Notes: generated from the letters alone by a model not told the origin. DNA of 49,011 bases from Oscillospiraceae bacterium (GCA_020025345.1 JAHHSH010000004.1:1-49011), one strand, 5' to 3'. Shown: positions 24,022 to 33,475, counted from the first letter of the stretch. Translations and numbers: made by a program.

Positions 24022-25044
24022 ATGGACAAAACTTTGGAAATTGTAACAGCAGGACGCGCGGGAATTGATTTTAACACGACCGTTCTGAATGCTACGTTCG
24101 CAGACACGCCTTCTTTCGAAAAGTCTATCGGTGGTTCTCCGGCCAACATCATTCAAGGTGCCGCGAGACTCGGTCTGAAAAGTGGATTTATCGGTAAAGT
24201 CTCCGGCGACGGCATGGGTGAGTACATCTTAAATGAATTCACCAAGCAGGGCATTGATTGCTCCGGCCTCGTCATCGACCACACCGGTGCCAAAAACTGC
24301 CTGGCCATCACCGAGATTGTCAGCGCTGCCGACAGCGGCACCTACTGTTCGGAGGATAAAACTTCCTTCCACCACGGCACCTATCTCTACCGTGAGCACA
24401 CAGCCGATATGCTGATCACGCCCGAGGAGATCAACGAAGAGGTCATTGCCAAAGCACAGTACGTGCTCCTCTCCGGCACTGCTTTTTCTGCGGAGCCTTC
24501 CCGCAGCGCTATGTTCCAGATCATGGAATTCGCCAAGAAGCACGACACCAAGATTGTCCTCGACATCGACTACCGTCCCTTCGGCTGGAAAGATCTGAAC
24601 GAGGCTTCCGAGTGCTATCAGAAGATCTGCAGCATGACCCATATTATTATTGGTAACCGCGAGGAGTTCGACGTGGTGGAGCACAACACCATGCCCGGCA
24701 ACAAAGATAACGCACTGTCTGCCAAGGCTTTCCTGGAAAAGGGCGCCGAAATGGTGATCGTCAAGGACGGTGGCAACGGCTCCGACACCTATCTGGCTGA
24801 CGGCCGTGTGGTCAGTTGTGGTGTGATCCCCACCAAGATCGTCAAGACCTTTGGTTCCGGCGACTCCTATGCCGCAGGCTTTATGTACGGCCTGCTCAGA
24901 AAGAACGATATCCTCTACGCCATGCAGTTAGGCTCTGCCTGCGCCTCTTTGGTTCTGACTAAGATCGACTGCGCACCGGCCATGCCCGACTTCGCGACTG
25001 CTGAGGAACACAGAAGTAAACACCAGCAGGAGATGATGCGATGA
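24022..25044 (+). CDS. iolC: 5-dehydro-2-deoxygluconokinase (PfkB family)
   Basis: The 340-aa protein is a ribokinase-fold sugar kinase: GGSPAN at 37-42 is the first PfkB signature, and FGSGDSYAAGF late in the chain holds the catalytic aspartate. In the inositol pathway IolC phosphorylates 5-dehydro-2-deoxygluconate. Position at the head of a cluster with iolJ, iolB, iolD and iolE makes the assignment firm. The start at 24022 (MDKTLEIVTAG) is behind AGGAAGG; an in-frame ATG at 23998 has no site. The gene ends overlapping the aldolase start by four bases (ATGA). Confidence 0.9.
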   Translation: MDKTLEIVTAGRAGIDFNTTVLNATFADTPSFEKSIGGSPANIIQGAARLGLKSGFIGKVSGDGMGEYILNEFTKQGIDCSGLVIDHTGAKNCLAITEIVSAADSGTYCSEDKTSFHHGTYLYREHTADMLITPEEINEEVIAKAQYVLLSGTAFSAEPSRSAMFQIMEFAKKHDTKIVLDIDYRPFGWKDLNEASECYQKICSMTHIIIGNREEFDVVEHNTMPGNKDNALSAKAFLEKGAEMVIVKDGGNGSDTYLADGRVVSCGVIPTKIVKTFGSGDSYAAGFMYGLLRKNDILYAMQLGSACASLVLTKIDCAPAMPDFATAEEHRSKHQQEMMR

Positions 25045-25862
25045 AGTGGGAAAAAGATTATGTAAAAGAAGCCTCCGGTGTGTGCCGCATTATTGCCGGA
25101 TTTAACATCTTCGGTCACGAGGATGCCGGTGCCGTGATTCGAGCCGCTGAACGAGCCAACGTTCCGGTTCTCCTCATGGTCAATCGCGACGCCAGACGTG
25201 ATCTGGCCATTGAACACTGGGGAGCGCTTCTCAGTTCTATGGCGGAAACCGCCAGCGTTCCTGTGGGCGCACATCTGGATCACTGCAGCGACCCGGAGAA
25301 CGTCCGCCGCGCTATCAACAGCGGCTTCACCTCCGTTATGTTTGACGGTTCCAAGATGCCTTTCGAGGATAACCTCCGCATCACCAAGATGCTCTCCGAG
25401 GAGGCACACGCCAAGGGCGTTCTGATTGAAGGCGAGCTGGGCAATGTGCCCTACAGTGATATGGGTTCTCTGGAGGTCAAGCTGACCGACCCGGAGGAGG
25501 CCCGCATCATGCAGGAGCAAACCGAGTTAGACTGGCTAGCCGTTTCCGTGGGCAACATCCACCGTCTGGTGGGCCGCAAGGTTCCCATCCAGTTTGATGT
25601 GCTGCATAAGATACAGGAAAAATGCTCTCTTCCTTTGGTGATCCACGGCTCCTCCGGCATCTACGATGCGGATATGCAGAAGCTGAAGGATGAGAAAATC
25701 GGCAAGATGAATCTGGGCACTTCCCTCCGCAAGATCTTCGGTGACACGATGCGCGCTGAAATGGCCGCCCACCCCGAGGAATTTGACCGGCAGAAGCTCA
25801 TGAAGCAATCCGTGAAGAACGTGGAAGAAGCTGCCTACAATATTTTGATGAGTTTAATTTAA
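25041..25862 (+). CDS. iolJ: Class II aldolase, 6-phospho-5-dehydro-2-deoxygluconate aldolase type
   Basis: The 273-aa class II aldolase carries the catalytic D80 and zinc ligands H81 (AHLDHC), H174 (GNIHR) and H202 (VIHGSSG), with E130/E132 in the IEGELG loop. IolJ splits the phosphorylated IolC product into dihydroxyacetone phosphate and malonate semialdehyde. It overlaps iolC by four bases, so the kinase and aldolase are made together. Sequence alone does not exclude fructose-bisphosphate or tagatose-bisphosphate aldolase activity; the operon context favours IolJ. Confidence 0.88.
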   Translation: MKWEKDYVKEASGVCRIIAGFNIFGHEDAGAVIRAAERANVPVLLMVNRDARRDLAIEHWGALLSSMAETASVPVGAHLDHCSDPENVRRAINSGFTSVMFDGSKMPFEDNLRITKMLSEEAHAKGVLIEGELGNVPYSDMGSLEVKLTDPEEARIMQEQTELDWLAVSVGNIHRLVGRKVPIQFDVLHKIQEKCSLPLVIHGSSGIYDADMQKLKDEKIGKMNLGTSLRKIFGDTMRAEMAAHPEEFDRQKLMKQSVKNVEEAAYNILMSLI

Positions 25863-25888
25863 GTGTGACAGAGAAAGGAGTACTACTT

Positions 25889-26692
25889 ATGAATGAGAAT
25901 AGATTACATCAAGAAGGGGATTTCGCCCTTGGCTATAATGCCATCACTGATCTGAACGGCAAGCATCAGGAGATGATGATGGACTTCGGCATCCTCAAGA
26001 TGAACGAAGGCATGGTCTTTGAAGATGACCGCCCCAATCTGGAGCGTGTGTACCTGCTGATCTACGGTAAGATCGAGGTTGAGTACGACGGTCAGAAGGT
26101 CGTCGCCGAGAGAGATTCCTACCTCAACGAGAATATCTGGTGCATCAACGTACCCAAGAACGTGAAGCTGACCGTCAAGGGTCTGGCCGAGGACAGTGAG
26201 ATTGCTGTCATGCGTACTGAGAACGACCGGGAGTTCACCCCCGTTGTCCGTTGCGGCGACATGATCACCAACGAAGTGCGCGGCAAGGGCTTCATGAACG
26301 AGGCCGGTACCCGCATCGTGCGCACCGCACAGGATGTTCGCCTGTCCCCCGAATCCAACATGATGTTCGGCGAGGACGTCCACTATCCCGGCAAGTGGTC
26401 CGGCTTCCCCTCCCACTCCCACAACCAGCCCGAGATCTACTTCTACAAGTTCTATCCCAAGAACGGTTTCGGTCTGCTGCGTCTGGGCGACGATGCCGTG
26501 CTGCTGGAGCACAACGACACCGTGAAAATCATTCCGGATCTGGTACACCCTCAGGTGACCGCCCCCGGCTACGCTATGTACTACATCTGGGTCATCCGTC
26601 ATCTGGACGGCAACCCCTACATCAAGCCCAACTTCGAGCCCCAGCATCTGTGGGTCGAGCAGCCCGGCGCTAAGTATTGGCCCGAGATCTAA
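25889..26692 (+). CDS. iolB: 5-deoxy-glucuronate isomerase
   Basis: The 267-aa bicupin matches IolB in length and in its metal-binding stretch, PSHSHNQPEIYFYKF (175-189; H176, H178, E182) with H220 in LVHPQV. IolB isomerises 5-deoxyglucuronate to the 5-dehydro-2-deoxygluconate used by IolC. The ATG at 25889 is preceded by AAAGGAG and lies 26 bases after iolJ. It sits between iolJ and iolD, in line with pathway steps two and three being cotranscribed. Confidence 0.92.
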   Translation: MNENRLHQEGDFALGYNAITDLNGKHQEMMMDFGILKMNEGMVFEDDRPNLERVYLLIYGKIEVEYDGQKVVAERDSYLNENIWCINVPKNVKLTVKGLAEDSEIAVMRTENDREFTPVVRCGDMITNEVRGKGFMNEAGTRIVRTAQDVRLSPESNMMFGEDVHYPGKWSGFPSHSHNQPEIYFYKFYPKNGFGLLRLGDDAVLLEHNDTVKIIPDLVHPQVTAPGYAMYYIWVIRHLDGNPYIKPNFEPQHLWVEQPGAKYWPEI

Positions 26693-26712
26693 CCATTAGG
26701 AGGAAAATCAAA

Positions 26713-28569
26713 ATGAGAGAAACGATCCGCTTGACAATGGCACAGGCTCTGGTCAAGTTCCTGACAAAGCAGTATATTTCCGTGGACGGTGAGAAGTCCA
26801 AGTTTGTACACGGTGTGGCCGGCATCTTCGGTCACGGCAACGTGGTAGGTATCGGTCAGGCACTGGAGCAGTACAAGGACGAGATCCGCTACATCGCCGG
26901 TAAGAACGAGCAGGAGATTGCACACGCCTGCACCGCTTTTGCAAAGCAGAACCGCAGACGGGCCATCATTCCCTGCACCGCTTCCATCGGCCCCGGCTCC
27001 CTGAACCTGGTAACTGCCGCCGGTACGGCTACCGTGAACCGCATTCCTCTGCTGCTGTTCCCCGGCGACATCTACGCTGACCGTCAGCCCGACCCCGTTC
27101 TGCAGCAGATGGAAAACGAGGCTGACTACACCGTTTCCGTCAACGATGCGCTCAAGCCCGTCTGTCGCTACTGGGATCGCGTGCTGCGTCCCGAGCAGAT
27201 CATGACTGCTATGCTCAACGCTATGCGCACCCTGACTGATCCCGCTAAGACCGGCGCTGTTGCTATCTGCCTGCCGCAGGACGTACAGGGCGAGGCTTAC
27301 GACTATCCCGTTGACTTCTTCAAGGAGAGAGTTTGGTATGTGGATCGCACCCCCGCCTGCGAGGATGCCATTGAGCGTGCCGCCGCACTGGTCAAGTCCG
27401 CTAAGAAGCCTGTGATTCTCTCCGGTGGCGGTGTGCGCTACAGCGATGCCGGTAAGGCTCTCTACGAGCTGAGCTCCCAGTACGGTATTCCCGTCTGCGA
27501 GACGCAGGCCGGCAAGGGCGAGATCGACAGCAGCTACGAGATGTATCTGGGCTGCGCCGGTATCTGCGGCACCCTGGCTGCCAACCTTGTCACCAAGGAC
27601 GCAGATCTGGTGATCGCCGTGGGCACCAAGCTCAACGACTTTGTGACCAACTCCAAGTGGGGCTTTAGTGAGGACGCCAAGATGATCGGCATCAACACCT
27701 CCCGCATGGATGCTATGAAGCTGGACGGCGAGTGCGTTGTCGCTGATGCCCGTGCCGGTATGGAAGCTCTGACCAAGGCTCTGACCGGTTACAAGGCAGA
27801 GTGGGGCACCCAGATTGCCGAGGCAAGACAGCTGTGGGAGGACGAGCGTGCCAAGCTGGCACAGATCGAGCTGCCCAATGGCTTCAGCCAGACTCGTGCT
27901 CTGATGGATCTGGACAATCTGCTGACCGCCGAGGAGAACATCGTTGCCGCTTCCGGTTCCCTGCCCTCCGACTTGGAGCGCGTATGGACTGCCAAGCGTC
28001 CCGGCCAGTACCATCTGGAGTACGGCTTCTCCTGCATGGCTTACGAGATTTCCGGTGCTCTGGGCGTAAAGCTGGCAGAGCCCGAGCGTGAAGTCTACGC
28101 CTTCATCGGCGACGGCGGCTTCATGATGGGTCACTCCGATCTGGTCACCAGCCTTCAGGAGCGCAAGAAGATCAATGTTCTGCTGTTCAAGAACAGCGGC
28201 CACCAGTGCATCCACAACCTGCAGCGTTCTCAGGGTTCTGATACCTTCGGCACGGAGTTCCGTTTCCGCGAGGAGAGCACTCACGAGCTGACCGGTGAGT
28301 ATCTGCCCATCGACTTCTGCAAGCTGGCAGAGGGCTATGGCGCCAAGGCTTACCGTGCCACCAACTCCGCTGAGCTGAAGGCTGCTATTGAGGAGGCCCG
28401 CAAGCAGACAGTTTCCACTCTGATTGAGATCGACGTTCTACCCGGCACCATGACCGGCGGTTACGCCAACTTCTGGAGAGTCGGTACTGCTGAGGTTTCT
28501 GAGAAGCCCGCCATTCAGGAGGCTTACAATAAGCTGAACGAGGTCGTGAAGGACCTGCGCAAGTATTAA
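26713..28569 (+). CDS. iolD: 3D-(3,5/4)-trihydroxycyclohexane-1,2-dione hydrolase (ThDP-dependent)
   Basis: The 618-aa protein has the three domains of ThDP enzymes: an N-terminal pyrimidine-binding domain with the catalytic glutamate in AGKNEQEIAH, a central domain (about 200-350), and a C-terminal diphosphate-binding motif GDGGFMMGHSDL...N. IolD opens the inositol ring after IolE dehydration, giving 5-deoxyglucuronate. Length and the surrounding iol genes fit. TAGGAGG stands 10 bases before the ATG at 26713. Confidence 0.93.
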   Translation: MRETIRLTMAQALVKFLTKQYISVDGEKSKFVHGVAGIFGHGNVVGIGQALEQYKDEIRYIAGKNEQEIAHACTAFAKQNRRRAIIPCTASIGPGSLNLVTAAGTATVNRIPLLLFPGDIYADRQPDPVLQQMENEADYTVSVNDALKPVCRYWDRVLRPEQIMTAMLNAMRTLTDPAKTGAVAICLPQDVQGEAYDYPVDFFKERVWYVDRTPACEDAIERAAALVKSAKKPVILSGGGVRYSDAGKALYELSSQYGIPVCETQAGKGEIDSSYEMYLGCAGICGTLAANLVTKDADLVIAVGTKLNDFVTNSKWGFSEDAKMIGINTSRMDAMKLDGECVVADARAGMEALTKALTGYKAEWGTQIAEARQLWEDERAKLAQIELPNGFSQTRALMDLDNLLTAEENIVAASGSLPSDLERVWTAKRPGQYHLEYGFSCMAYEISGALGVKLAEPEREVYAFIGDGGFMMGHSDLVTSLQERKKINVLLFKNSGHQCIHNLQRSQGSDTFGTEFRFREESTHELTGEYLPIDFCKLAEGYGAKAYRATNSAELKAAIEEARKQTVSTLIEIDVLPGTMTGGYANFWRVGTAEVSEKPAIQEAYNKLNEVVKDLRKY

Positions 28570-28633
28570 TTTGTTCACAAAACCACCAAAGTTTTATTTC
28601 TAAATTTCACATTTAAAGAAGGAGAAACAAGTT

Positions 28634-29521
28634 ATGAAAGTCGAATTTGGTTGCGCTCCTATCAACTGGAGCAACGATGACCTGCACTCCCTGGGTGGCG
28701 AGCTGACCTATCAGCAGTGCCTGAGCGAGATGGCTCTGGCTGGCTATAAGGGCAGCGAAGGTGGCTGGAAGTATCCCGAGGATCATGCAACTCTGAAGAA
28801 GGCTCTGGATCTGCGCGGTCTGGTAATTTGCAATATGTGGTTCTCCACTTTCTTCACTACCTTTGAGAACGAAAAGACCTATGAGGCTTTTGACAAGCAC
28901 ATGGAGCGCACCTACGCTCTGGGCGCCCGTGTTGTTGGCTGCGGCGAGTGCGGCGTGACCGTGCACGGTCAGGAGGACACTCCTCTGTTCTCCAAGGCTC
29001 CTGTCCTGACTGATGCTCAGATGAAGAATCTGGCTGAGGGTCTGAACGAGCTGGGTCGTCGTGCCAAGGCTAAGGGCATGAAGCTGTGCTTCCATCCCCA
29101 TGTCGGCACCGGCATCCAGACCATGGAAGAGATCGACACTCTGATGGAGCTGACCGATCCCAATCTGGTATACCTGCTGTTCGATACCGGTCACTCCACC
29201 ACCGGCGGCAACGATGCTGTTGCAATCATCAAGAAGTACATCAACCGCGTAGGCCACATCCACGTCAAGGATGTTCGCCGCAGCGTGTTCGAAGAGGTCA
29301 AGTCCGGCGATCACAGCTTCCTGTGGGGCGTCAAGAACGGTATGTTCACCGTGCCCGGTGATGGCGACTGTGTGGATTGGGACGGCGTGTTCGACGTCAT
29401 CAAGAACAGCGATTACGAGGGTTGGATCGTTGTTGAGGCTGAGCAGGATCCCGCCAAGGCCGATCCTCTGGAGTATGCCCAGAAGGCTCGCGCTTTCATG
29501 AGAGAGAAGCTGGGCTGCTAA
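28634..29521 (+). CDS. iolE: Inosose (2-keto-myo-inositol) dehydratase
   Basis: The 295-aa TIM-barrel protein follows B. subtilis IolE closely in its recognisable segments: GCAPINWSNDD at the start, HPHVGTGIQT, LLFDTGHS, GHIHVKDVR, MFTVPGDG and the terminal WIVVEAEQDPA. These carry the metal-binding His, Asp and Glu residues of the xylose-isomerase-like fold. It dehydrates 2-keto-myo-inositol to the dione used by IolD. It follows iolD by 64 bases with AAGAAGGAG before the ATG. Confidence 0.92.
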   Translation: MKVEFGCAPINWSNDDLHSLGGELTYQQCLSEMALAGYKGSEGGWKYPEDHATLKKALDLRGLVICNMWFSTFFTTFENEKTYEAFDKHMERTYALGARVVGCGECGVTVHGQEDTPLFSKAPVLTDAQMKNLAEGLNELGRRAKAKGMKLCFHPHVGTGIQTMEEIDTLMELTDPNLVYLLFDTGHSTTGGNDAVAIIKKYINRVGHIHVKDVRRSVFEEVKSGDHSFLWGVKNGMFTVPGDGDCVDWDGVFDVIKNSDYEGWIVVEAEQDPAKADPLEYAQKARAFMREKLGC

Positions 29522-29578
29522 CGGTAGTCTAAGACACATCAATACTTATAAATATTAAATTATAGGGGGATATGAGAT

Positions 29579-30763
29579 ATGTTTAACGAAGAACTGCATC
29601 TTGATAAGCCTTTGAACTGGGGTATGGTCGGCGGTGGCCGTGGCAGCCAGATCGGCTTTATCCATCGTAACTCCGCTCTGCGCAGCCGTCTGTTCAATCT
29701 GGTGGCAGCTGCTTTCGACATCGATCCTGAGCGCGGTCGTGAGTTCGGCGAGAACTGGGGCGTTGCCGGTGATCGCTGCTACCCCGACTACAAGACCATG
29801 TTTGAAGAGGAAGCTAAGCGTCCCGACGGCATTCAGGCCGTGACCATTGCCACCCCCAACTTCCTGCACTATGAGATCTGCAAGGCTGCTCTGAACGCAG
29901 GTCTGCACGTGGTATGTGAAAAGCCCCTGTGCTTCACTGCTGCTGAGGCTGACGAGCTGGTGGCTCTGGCCAAGGAAAAGAACCGCATCGTGGGTGTGAC
30001 CTACGGCTACACCGGCGCTCCCATGATCCATCAGGCTCGTGAGATGATCGCTCACGGTGAACTGGGTGAGATCCGCGTCATCAATATGCAGTTTGCTCAC
30101 GGCTACCACAACGTGGCTGTGGAGGAGCACGATGAGGGTACTAAGTGGCGTGTCAACCCCAAGACGTCCGGTCCTTCCTACGTTCTGGGCGACGTCGGCA
30201 CCCACGCTCTGTATCTGGCTGAGTGCATGATCCCCGATCTGAAGATTGACAGCCTGATGTGCTCTCGTCAGAGCTTCGTTAAGAGCCGCGCTCCGCTGGA
30301 GGATAACGCCATCGTGCTGCTGAACTTCTCCAACGGCGCTGTTGGTAACCTGTGGGCCAGCGGTATCAACACCGGTTCCACTCACCAGCAGAAGATCCGT
30401 GTGGTCGGCTCCAAGGCCAGCCTGGAGTGGTGGGACGAGCATCCCAACCAGCTGATCTTCTCTCCCATGAACGCTCCTGTTCAGGTTCTGGATCGTGGTC
30501 AGGGCTACCTGTACAACGACGATGAGCTGGTCAACAACAACCGCATGGGCGGCGGCCACGCCGAGGGTCTGTTTGAGGCTTGGGTAACCCTGTATACCCG
30601 CTTCGGTCTGGCTATGGATAAGGTCAATCACGGCGAAAATGCCGCTGAGCTGATGGAGAACTACTGGTTCCCCAACATCGTTGATGGTGCTAAGGGTGTC
30701 CACTTCGTCGAGAACTGCGTAGAGTCTGCTGATAACGGCAGCGTCTGGGTTCAGTACAAGTAA
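29579..30763 (+). CDS. Gfo/Idh/MocA family dehydrogenase, probable inositol dehydrogenase
   Basis: The 394-aa protein has an N-terminal Rossmann domain with GMVGGGRGSQIG (15-26) and the conserved EKP (about 114-116) whose lysine is catalytic, then a substrate domain with KTSGPSYVLGDVGTHALYL and a DVGTH histidine. It belongs to a roughly 390-residue subgroup that in other bacteria accompanies iolE and iolB, not to the shorter canonical IolG. In this operon it is the only candidate for oxidising myo- or another inositol isomer to the ketone. It lies 57 bases after iolE; GGGGG precedes the start. Substrate isomer and coenzyme are unknown. Confidence 0.85.
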   Translation: MFNEELHLDKPLNWGMVGGGRGSQIGFIHRNSALRSRLFNLVAAAFDIDPERGREFGENWGVAGDRCYPDYKTMFEEEAKRPDGIQAVTIATPNFLHYEICKAALNAGLHVVCEKPLCFTAAEADELVALAKEKNRIVGVTYGYTGAPMIHQAREMIAHGELGEIRVINMQFAHGYHNVAVEEHDEGTKWRVNPKTSGPSYVLGDVGTHALYLAECMIPDLKIDSLMCSRQSFVKSRAPLEDNAIVLLNFSNGAVGNLWASGINTGSTHQQKIRVVGSKASLEWWDEHPNQLIFSPMNAPVQVLDRGQGYLYNDDELVNNNRMGGGHAEGLFEAWVTLYTRFGLAMDKVNHGENAAELMENYWFPNIVDGAKGVHFVENCVESADNGSVWVQYK

Positions 30764-30779
30764 GACATAACACAACGAA

Positions 30780-30809
30780 GGGGGGTCGGCCGATGAGGTA
30801 CGACCCCCT
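30780..30809 (+). other. Intercistronic hairpin before the transporter gene
   Basis: GGGGGTCG (30781-30788) pairs with CGACCCCC (30801-30808) around a 12-base loop. No T run follows, so it may stabilise or process the mRNA rather than terminate it. Confidence 0.5.
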
Positions 30810-30839
30810 CGGTTTAGAAAATAATTGGAGAACGATAAG

Positions 30840-32273
30840 ATGGAAAATGTAAAAAACGCTACAAGCGTTAATAATGAAAGTGCCGAAAGCCGCGGCATGA
30901 TTAAAGTTCCCCTCATTACCAAAATCGCCTATGGCAGTGGCGATGTAGCCTGTAACTTGAGTATCGGTGTCGTTACCACGCTTCTGACCTTGTTCTATAC
31001 CGACTATGCCGGCATTTCCATAAAGATCGTCGGTATGGTGATGCTCATCTCCCGCATTTTTGACGGTATTTCTGACCTCATCATGGGCTTTATTGTGTCC
31101 CACACCAAATCTAAATGGGGCCAGTCCCGACCTTGGATCCTCTGGTCCTCGATCCCCTTTAGCCTATCCATTGTGCTACTCTTTACGGTGCCTCATACCA
31201 GCAGCGCAACCGCACAATTTATCTATCTATTTGTCACCTATAACTTCTGTACCACGATCTGCTATACCGCACTGAACCTGCCCTATGGCTCCCTCTCCGC
31301 CATGATGACGAGAGACTCCAAGGAGCGTGACATGGTCTCCGTGTTCCGTATGGCTATGTCCCCCTTCGGTCGTATCCTCATCGGCGTGTGCACCATGCCC
31401 ATGGTAAAGGCCTTCGGTGACGATCAGAGAGCTTTCGTGATCACTGCCGCTATCTGGTCTGTTATCGCTCTGGCTCTGCTGCTGTTCTGCTTCATCAAGT
31501 GCGAAGAGAAGGTTGTTATCCCCGCTCGTGAAAAGCAAGACAAGAAAAAGGCCAAGGGTTCCGGTATGGCTACCCTGAAGGCTCTGGTCACCAACCAGTA
31601 CTTCTGGTCTCTGACCGCCCTGTGGATGCTGAAGAACTGCTCTGACACGGTTGTCGGTACCCTGCTGCCTTACTACTGCAAGTACATCATGCATAACGAC
31701 ACTTGGGTTTACAGCGTTCTGTACTTCTCCGAAATGATTGCCTGCGTGATCGTCGTTATGATCTGCCCCCTCTTCATGCGTAAGTACGGCAAGAGAAACT
31801 GTGTGCTCTTCGGTGCTGTCGCTGCGATCGTGGGTCAGGTATTCTTCATCATCAACCCCTATAGCTTCACTATGGCTCTGATCACCAGCATCATCCGAGG
31901 TATCGGTACCGGTCCTCTGTGCGCCTGCATGTTTGGTATGCTGGGTGACGTGGTTGAGTTCGGCCAGTGGAAGACTCACCTGCGTCAGGAGAGCTACATC
32001 TTCGCTGCCGGTTCCGTGGGCAGCAAGATTGCTCCCGGTCTGGTCACCGCTCTGATCACCAGCATGCTGAGTGCCAGCGGCTACATCGCTTCCGTCACCG
32101 GCGGCGTGCAGCAGCCTCAGGAAGCTCTGGACACCATCATCACCCTGTTGAAGTTCGGTCCTGTGGTCGTTTGGGGCATCGTTCTGGTTATTACTATCCT
32201 CTATCAGCTGGATAAGAAGTACGACAAAATCATGGCTGATCTGGCTGTCCGCGAAGCAAACGGTGAAATGTAA
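30840..32273 (+). CDS. GPH-family (MelB-like) cation symporter, putative inositol transporter
   Basis: The 477-aa protein has about 12 helices and GPH hallmarks: KIAYGSGDVACN at the start of helix 1, the DGISDLIMGFIVSHTKSKWGQSRPWIL loop region between helices 2 and 3, and GDVVEFGQWKT in the second half. GPH carriers import sugars with Na+ or H+. Position between the dehydrogenase and a second TIM-barrel gene makes inositol the probable cargo. The ATG at 30840 was chosen because GGAG precedes it by nine bases. Hairpins flank the gene on both sides. Confidence 0.88.
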   Translation: MENVKNATSVNNESAESRGMIKVPLITKIAYGSGDVACNLSIGVVTTLLTLFYTDYAGISIKIVGMVMLISRIFDGISDLIMGFIVSHTKSKWGQSRPWILWSSIPFSLSIVLLFTVPHTSSATAQFIYLFVTYNFCTTICYTALNLPYGSLSAMMTRDSKERDMVSVFRMAMSPFGRILIGVCTMPMVKAFGDDQRAFVITAAIWSVIALALLLFCFIKCEEKVVIPAREKQDKKKAKGSGMATLKALVTNQYFWSLTALWMLKNCSDTVVGTLLPYYCKYIMHNDTWVYSVLYFSEMIACVIVVMICPLFMRKYGKRNCVLFGAVAAIVGQVFFIINPYSFTMALITSIIRGIGTGPLCACMFGMLGDVVEFGQWKTHLRQESYIFAAGSVGSKIAPGLVTALITSMLSASGYIASVTGGVQQPQEALDTIITLLKFGPVVVWGIVLVITILYQLDKKYDKIMADLAVREANGEM

Positions 32274-32324
32274 GTTGCCATTTAATTTACCAATATCTCC
32301 TTTCACTACCATATTGCTTTGAGC

Positions 32325-32373
32325 AAGGGACAAAGCTGTAGCCCATGGCATACGGGTTACAGCTTTGTCCCTT
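32325..32373 (+). other. Stable intercistronic hairpin after the transporter gene
   Basis: AAGGGACAAAGCTGTA (32325-32340) pairs with TACAGCTTTGTCCCTT (32358-32373). CTCACCC rather than a T run follows, so termination is doubtful; it could set transcript ends and uncouple the last gene. Confidence 0.6.
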
Positions 32374-32418
32374 CTCACCCGACATTAAAAATCTTTCTAC
32401 TAAAGGAGTTTACACACC

Positions 32419-33351
32419 ATGCCAATGAACATTTGCGGCGCTCCCTGCAGCTGGGGCATCGAGGATATCCACAACCCCTATCTGCCGGATTGGCGGACTG
32501 TGCTTTCGCAAGCAAGCCAAGCCGGTTATCGTGCCATTGAATTAGGGCCCTACGGCTATCTGCCTTTTGATGCAGATGTGGTTGCCGAGGAACTAAATAA
32601 AAACGGATTGGCCATCGTAGCCGGCACCATCTTTCAGGATTTGGTTCACATCGAAAATCTGGGCAATGTGCTCAAGGCGGTGGACGATATCTGCCGCGTG
32701 ATTACCGACCCAAAGCTGCCTAAGCTCCCCCAATACGAGGGGCAGAAATTCCCGACCCCCTACATGACAGTTATGGATTTCGGCAATCTGGATCGTGACT
32801 ACGCCGCCGGTCATTCCGATGCCGCCCACCGCATGAGCGAGGAGGAGTGGAGCGCTTTCATCAAGAATGTGCGAACCGTGTGTGAGCGAGCAAACCAGTG
32901 GGGCGTTCGTCCCGTCATCCATCCCCACGCCGGCAGCTATATTGAGTTTGCTGATGATATTGAGCGGATTGTGCGGGATATTCCTTACGAGGTAGCCGGC
33001 CTCTGCCTTGACACCGGACACCTGTACTATTCCGGCATGAATCCGGTAGAAATGCTGAAAAAGTACGCAGACCGTCTGGACTATGTTCACTTCAAAGATG
33101 TGAATCAGGCCGTTTATGAGCAGGTTCTCTCTAAGCATATTCGTTTCTTCGACGGCTGCGGCGAGGGCACCATGTGCCCCGTGGGAACCGGCGCATTGGA
33201 CTATCCGGCAATCAAGCAAGCTCTGGAGGACATCGGCTACAGCGGCTATATCACCATCGAACAGGAGCGGGATCCCCGCAATCAGGAAACCACTCTGCGG
33301 GATGTGAAAGCCAGCGTTGACTATCTGAAGTCCGTGGGGTATCAAATCTAA
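32419..33351 (+). CDS. Sugar phosphate isomerase/epimerase family TIM barrel (second IolE-like protein)
   Basis: The 310-aa protein has the xylose-isomerase-like TIM-barrel pattern: CGAPCSWGIED near the start, GYRAIELGPYG, VIHPHAGSYIEF, LCLDTGHLYY, YVHFKDVNQ and ITIEQERDPR, giving the usual Glu/Asp/His metal set. It is related to but clearly different from the iolE product upstream. Roles in other inositol operons for such paralogs include inosose isomerase (IolI type) and epimerase. It is the last gene of the operon with AAAGGAG before the ATG. Its codons look less biased to GCT, CGT and CTG than those of iolD and iolE. Confidence 0.85.
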   Translation: MPMNICGAPCSWGIEDIHNPYLPDWRTVLSQASQAGYRAIELGPYGYLPFDADVVAEELNKNGLAIVAGTIFQDLVHIENLGNVLKAVDDICRVITDPKLPKLPQYEGQKFPTPYMTVMDFGNLDRDYAAGHSDAAHRMSEEEWSAFIKNVRTVCERANQWGVRPVIHPHAGSYIEFADDIERIVRDIPYEVAGLCLDTGHLYYSGMNPVEMLKKYADRLDYVHFKDVNQAVYEQVLSKHIRFFDGCGEGTMCPVGTGALDYPAIKQALEDIGYSGYITIEQERDPRNQETTLRDVKASVDYLKSVGYQI

Positions 33352-33352
33352 T

Positions 33353-33404
33353 AGAAAACAGCGCCCGTTGTCACTTCTTGCGACAGCGGGTGCTGTTTTC
33401 TTCC
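33353..33404 (+). terminator. Terminator of the inositol operon
   Basis: GAAAACAGC and CCCG pair with CGGG and GCTGTTTTC around a long loop with small mismatches, followed by TTCC. It lies directly after the last operon gene. Confidence 0.75.
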
Positions 33405-33475
33405 CTCCGCAATCGACACATTTCCGCTTGTCTGTGCGGTATACTTACAGCAAACCGTAAGAGGAGGCGGTGCCC

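Noticed and set aside
30780..30809. Hairpin as an intrinsic terminator within the inositol operon
   Set aside because: No T tract follows and the next gene starts 31 bases later with a good ribosome site.
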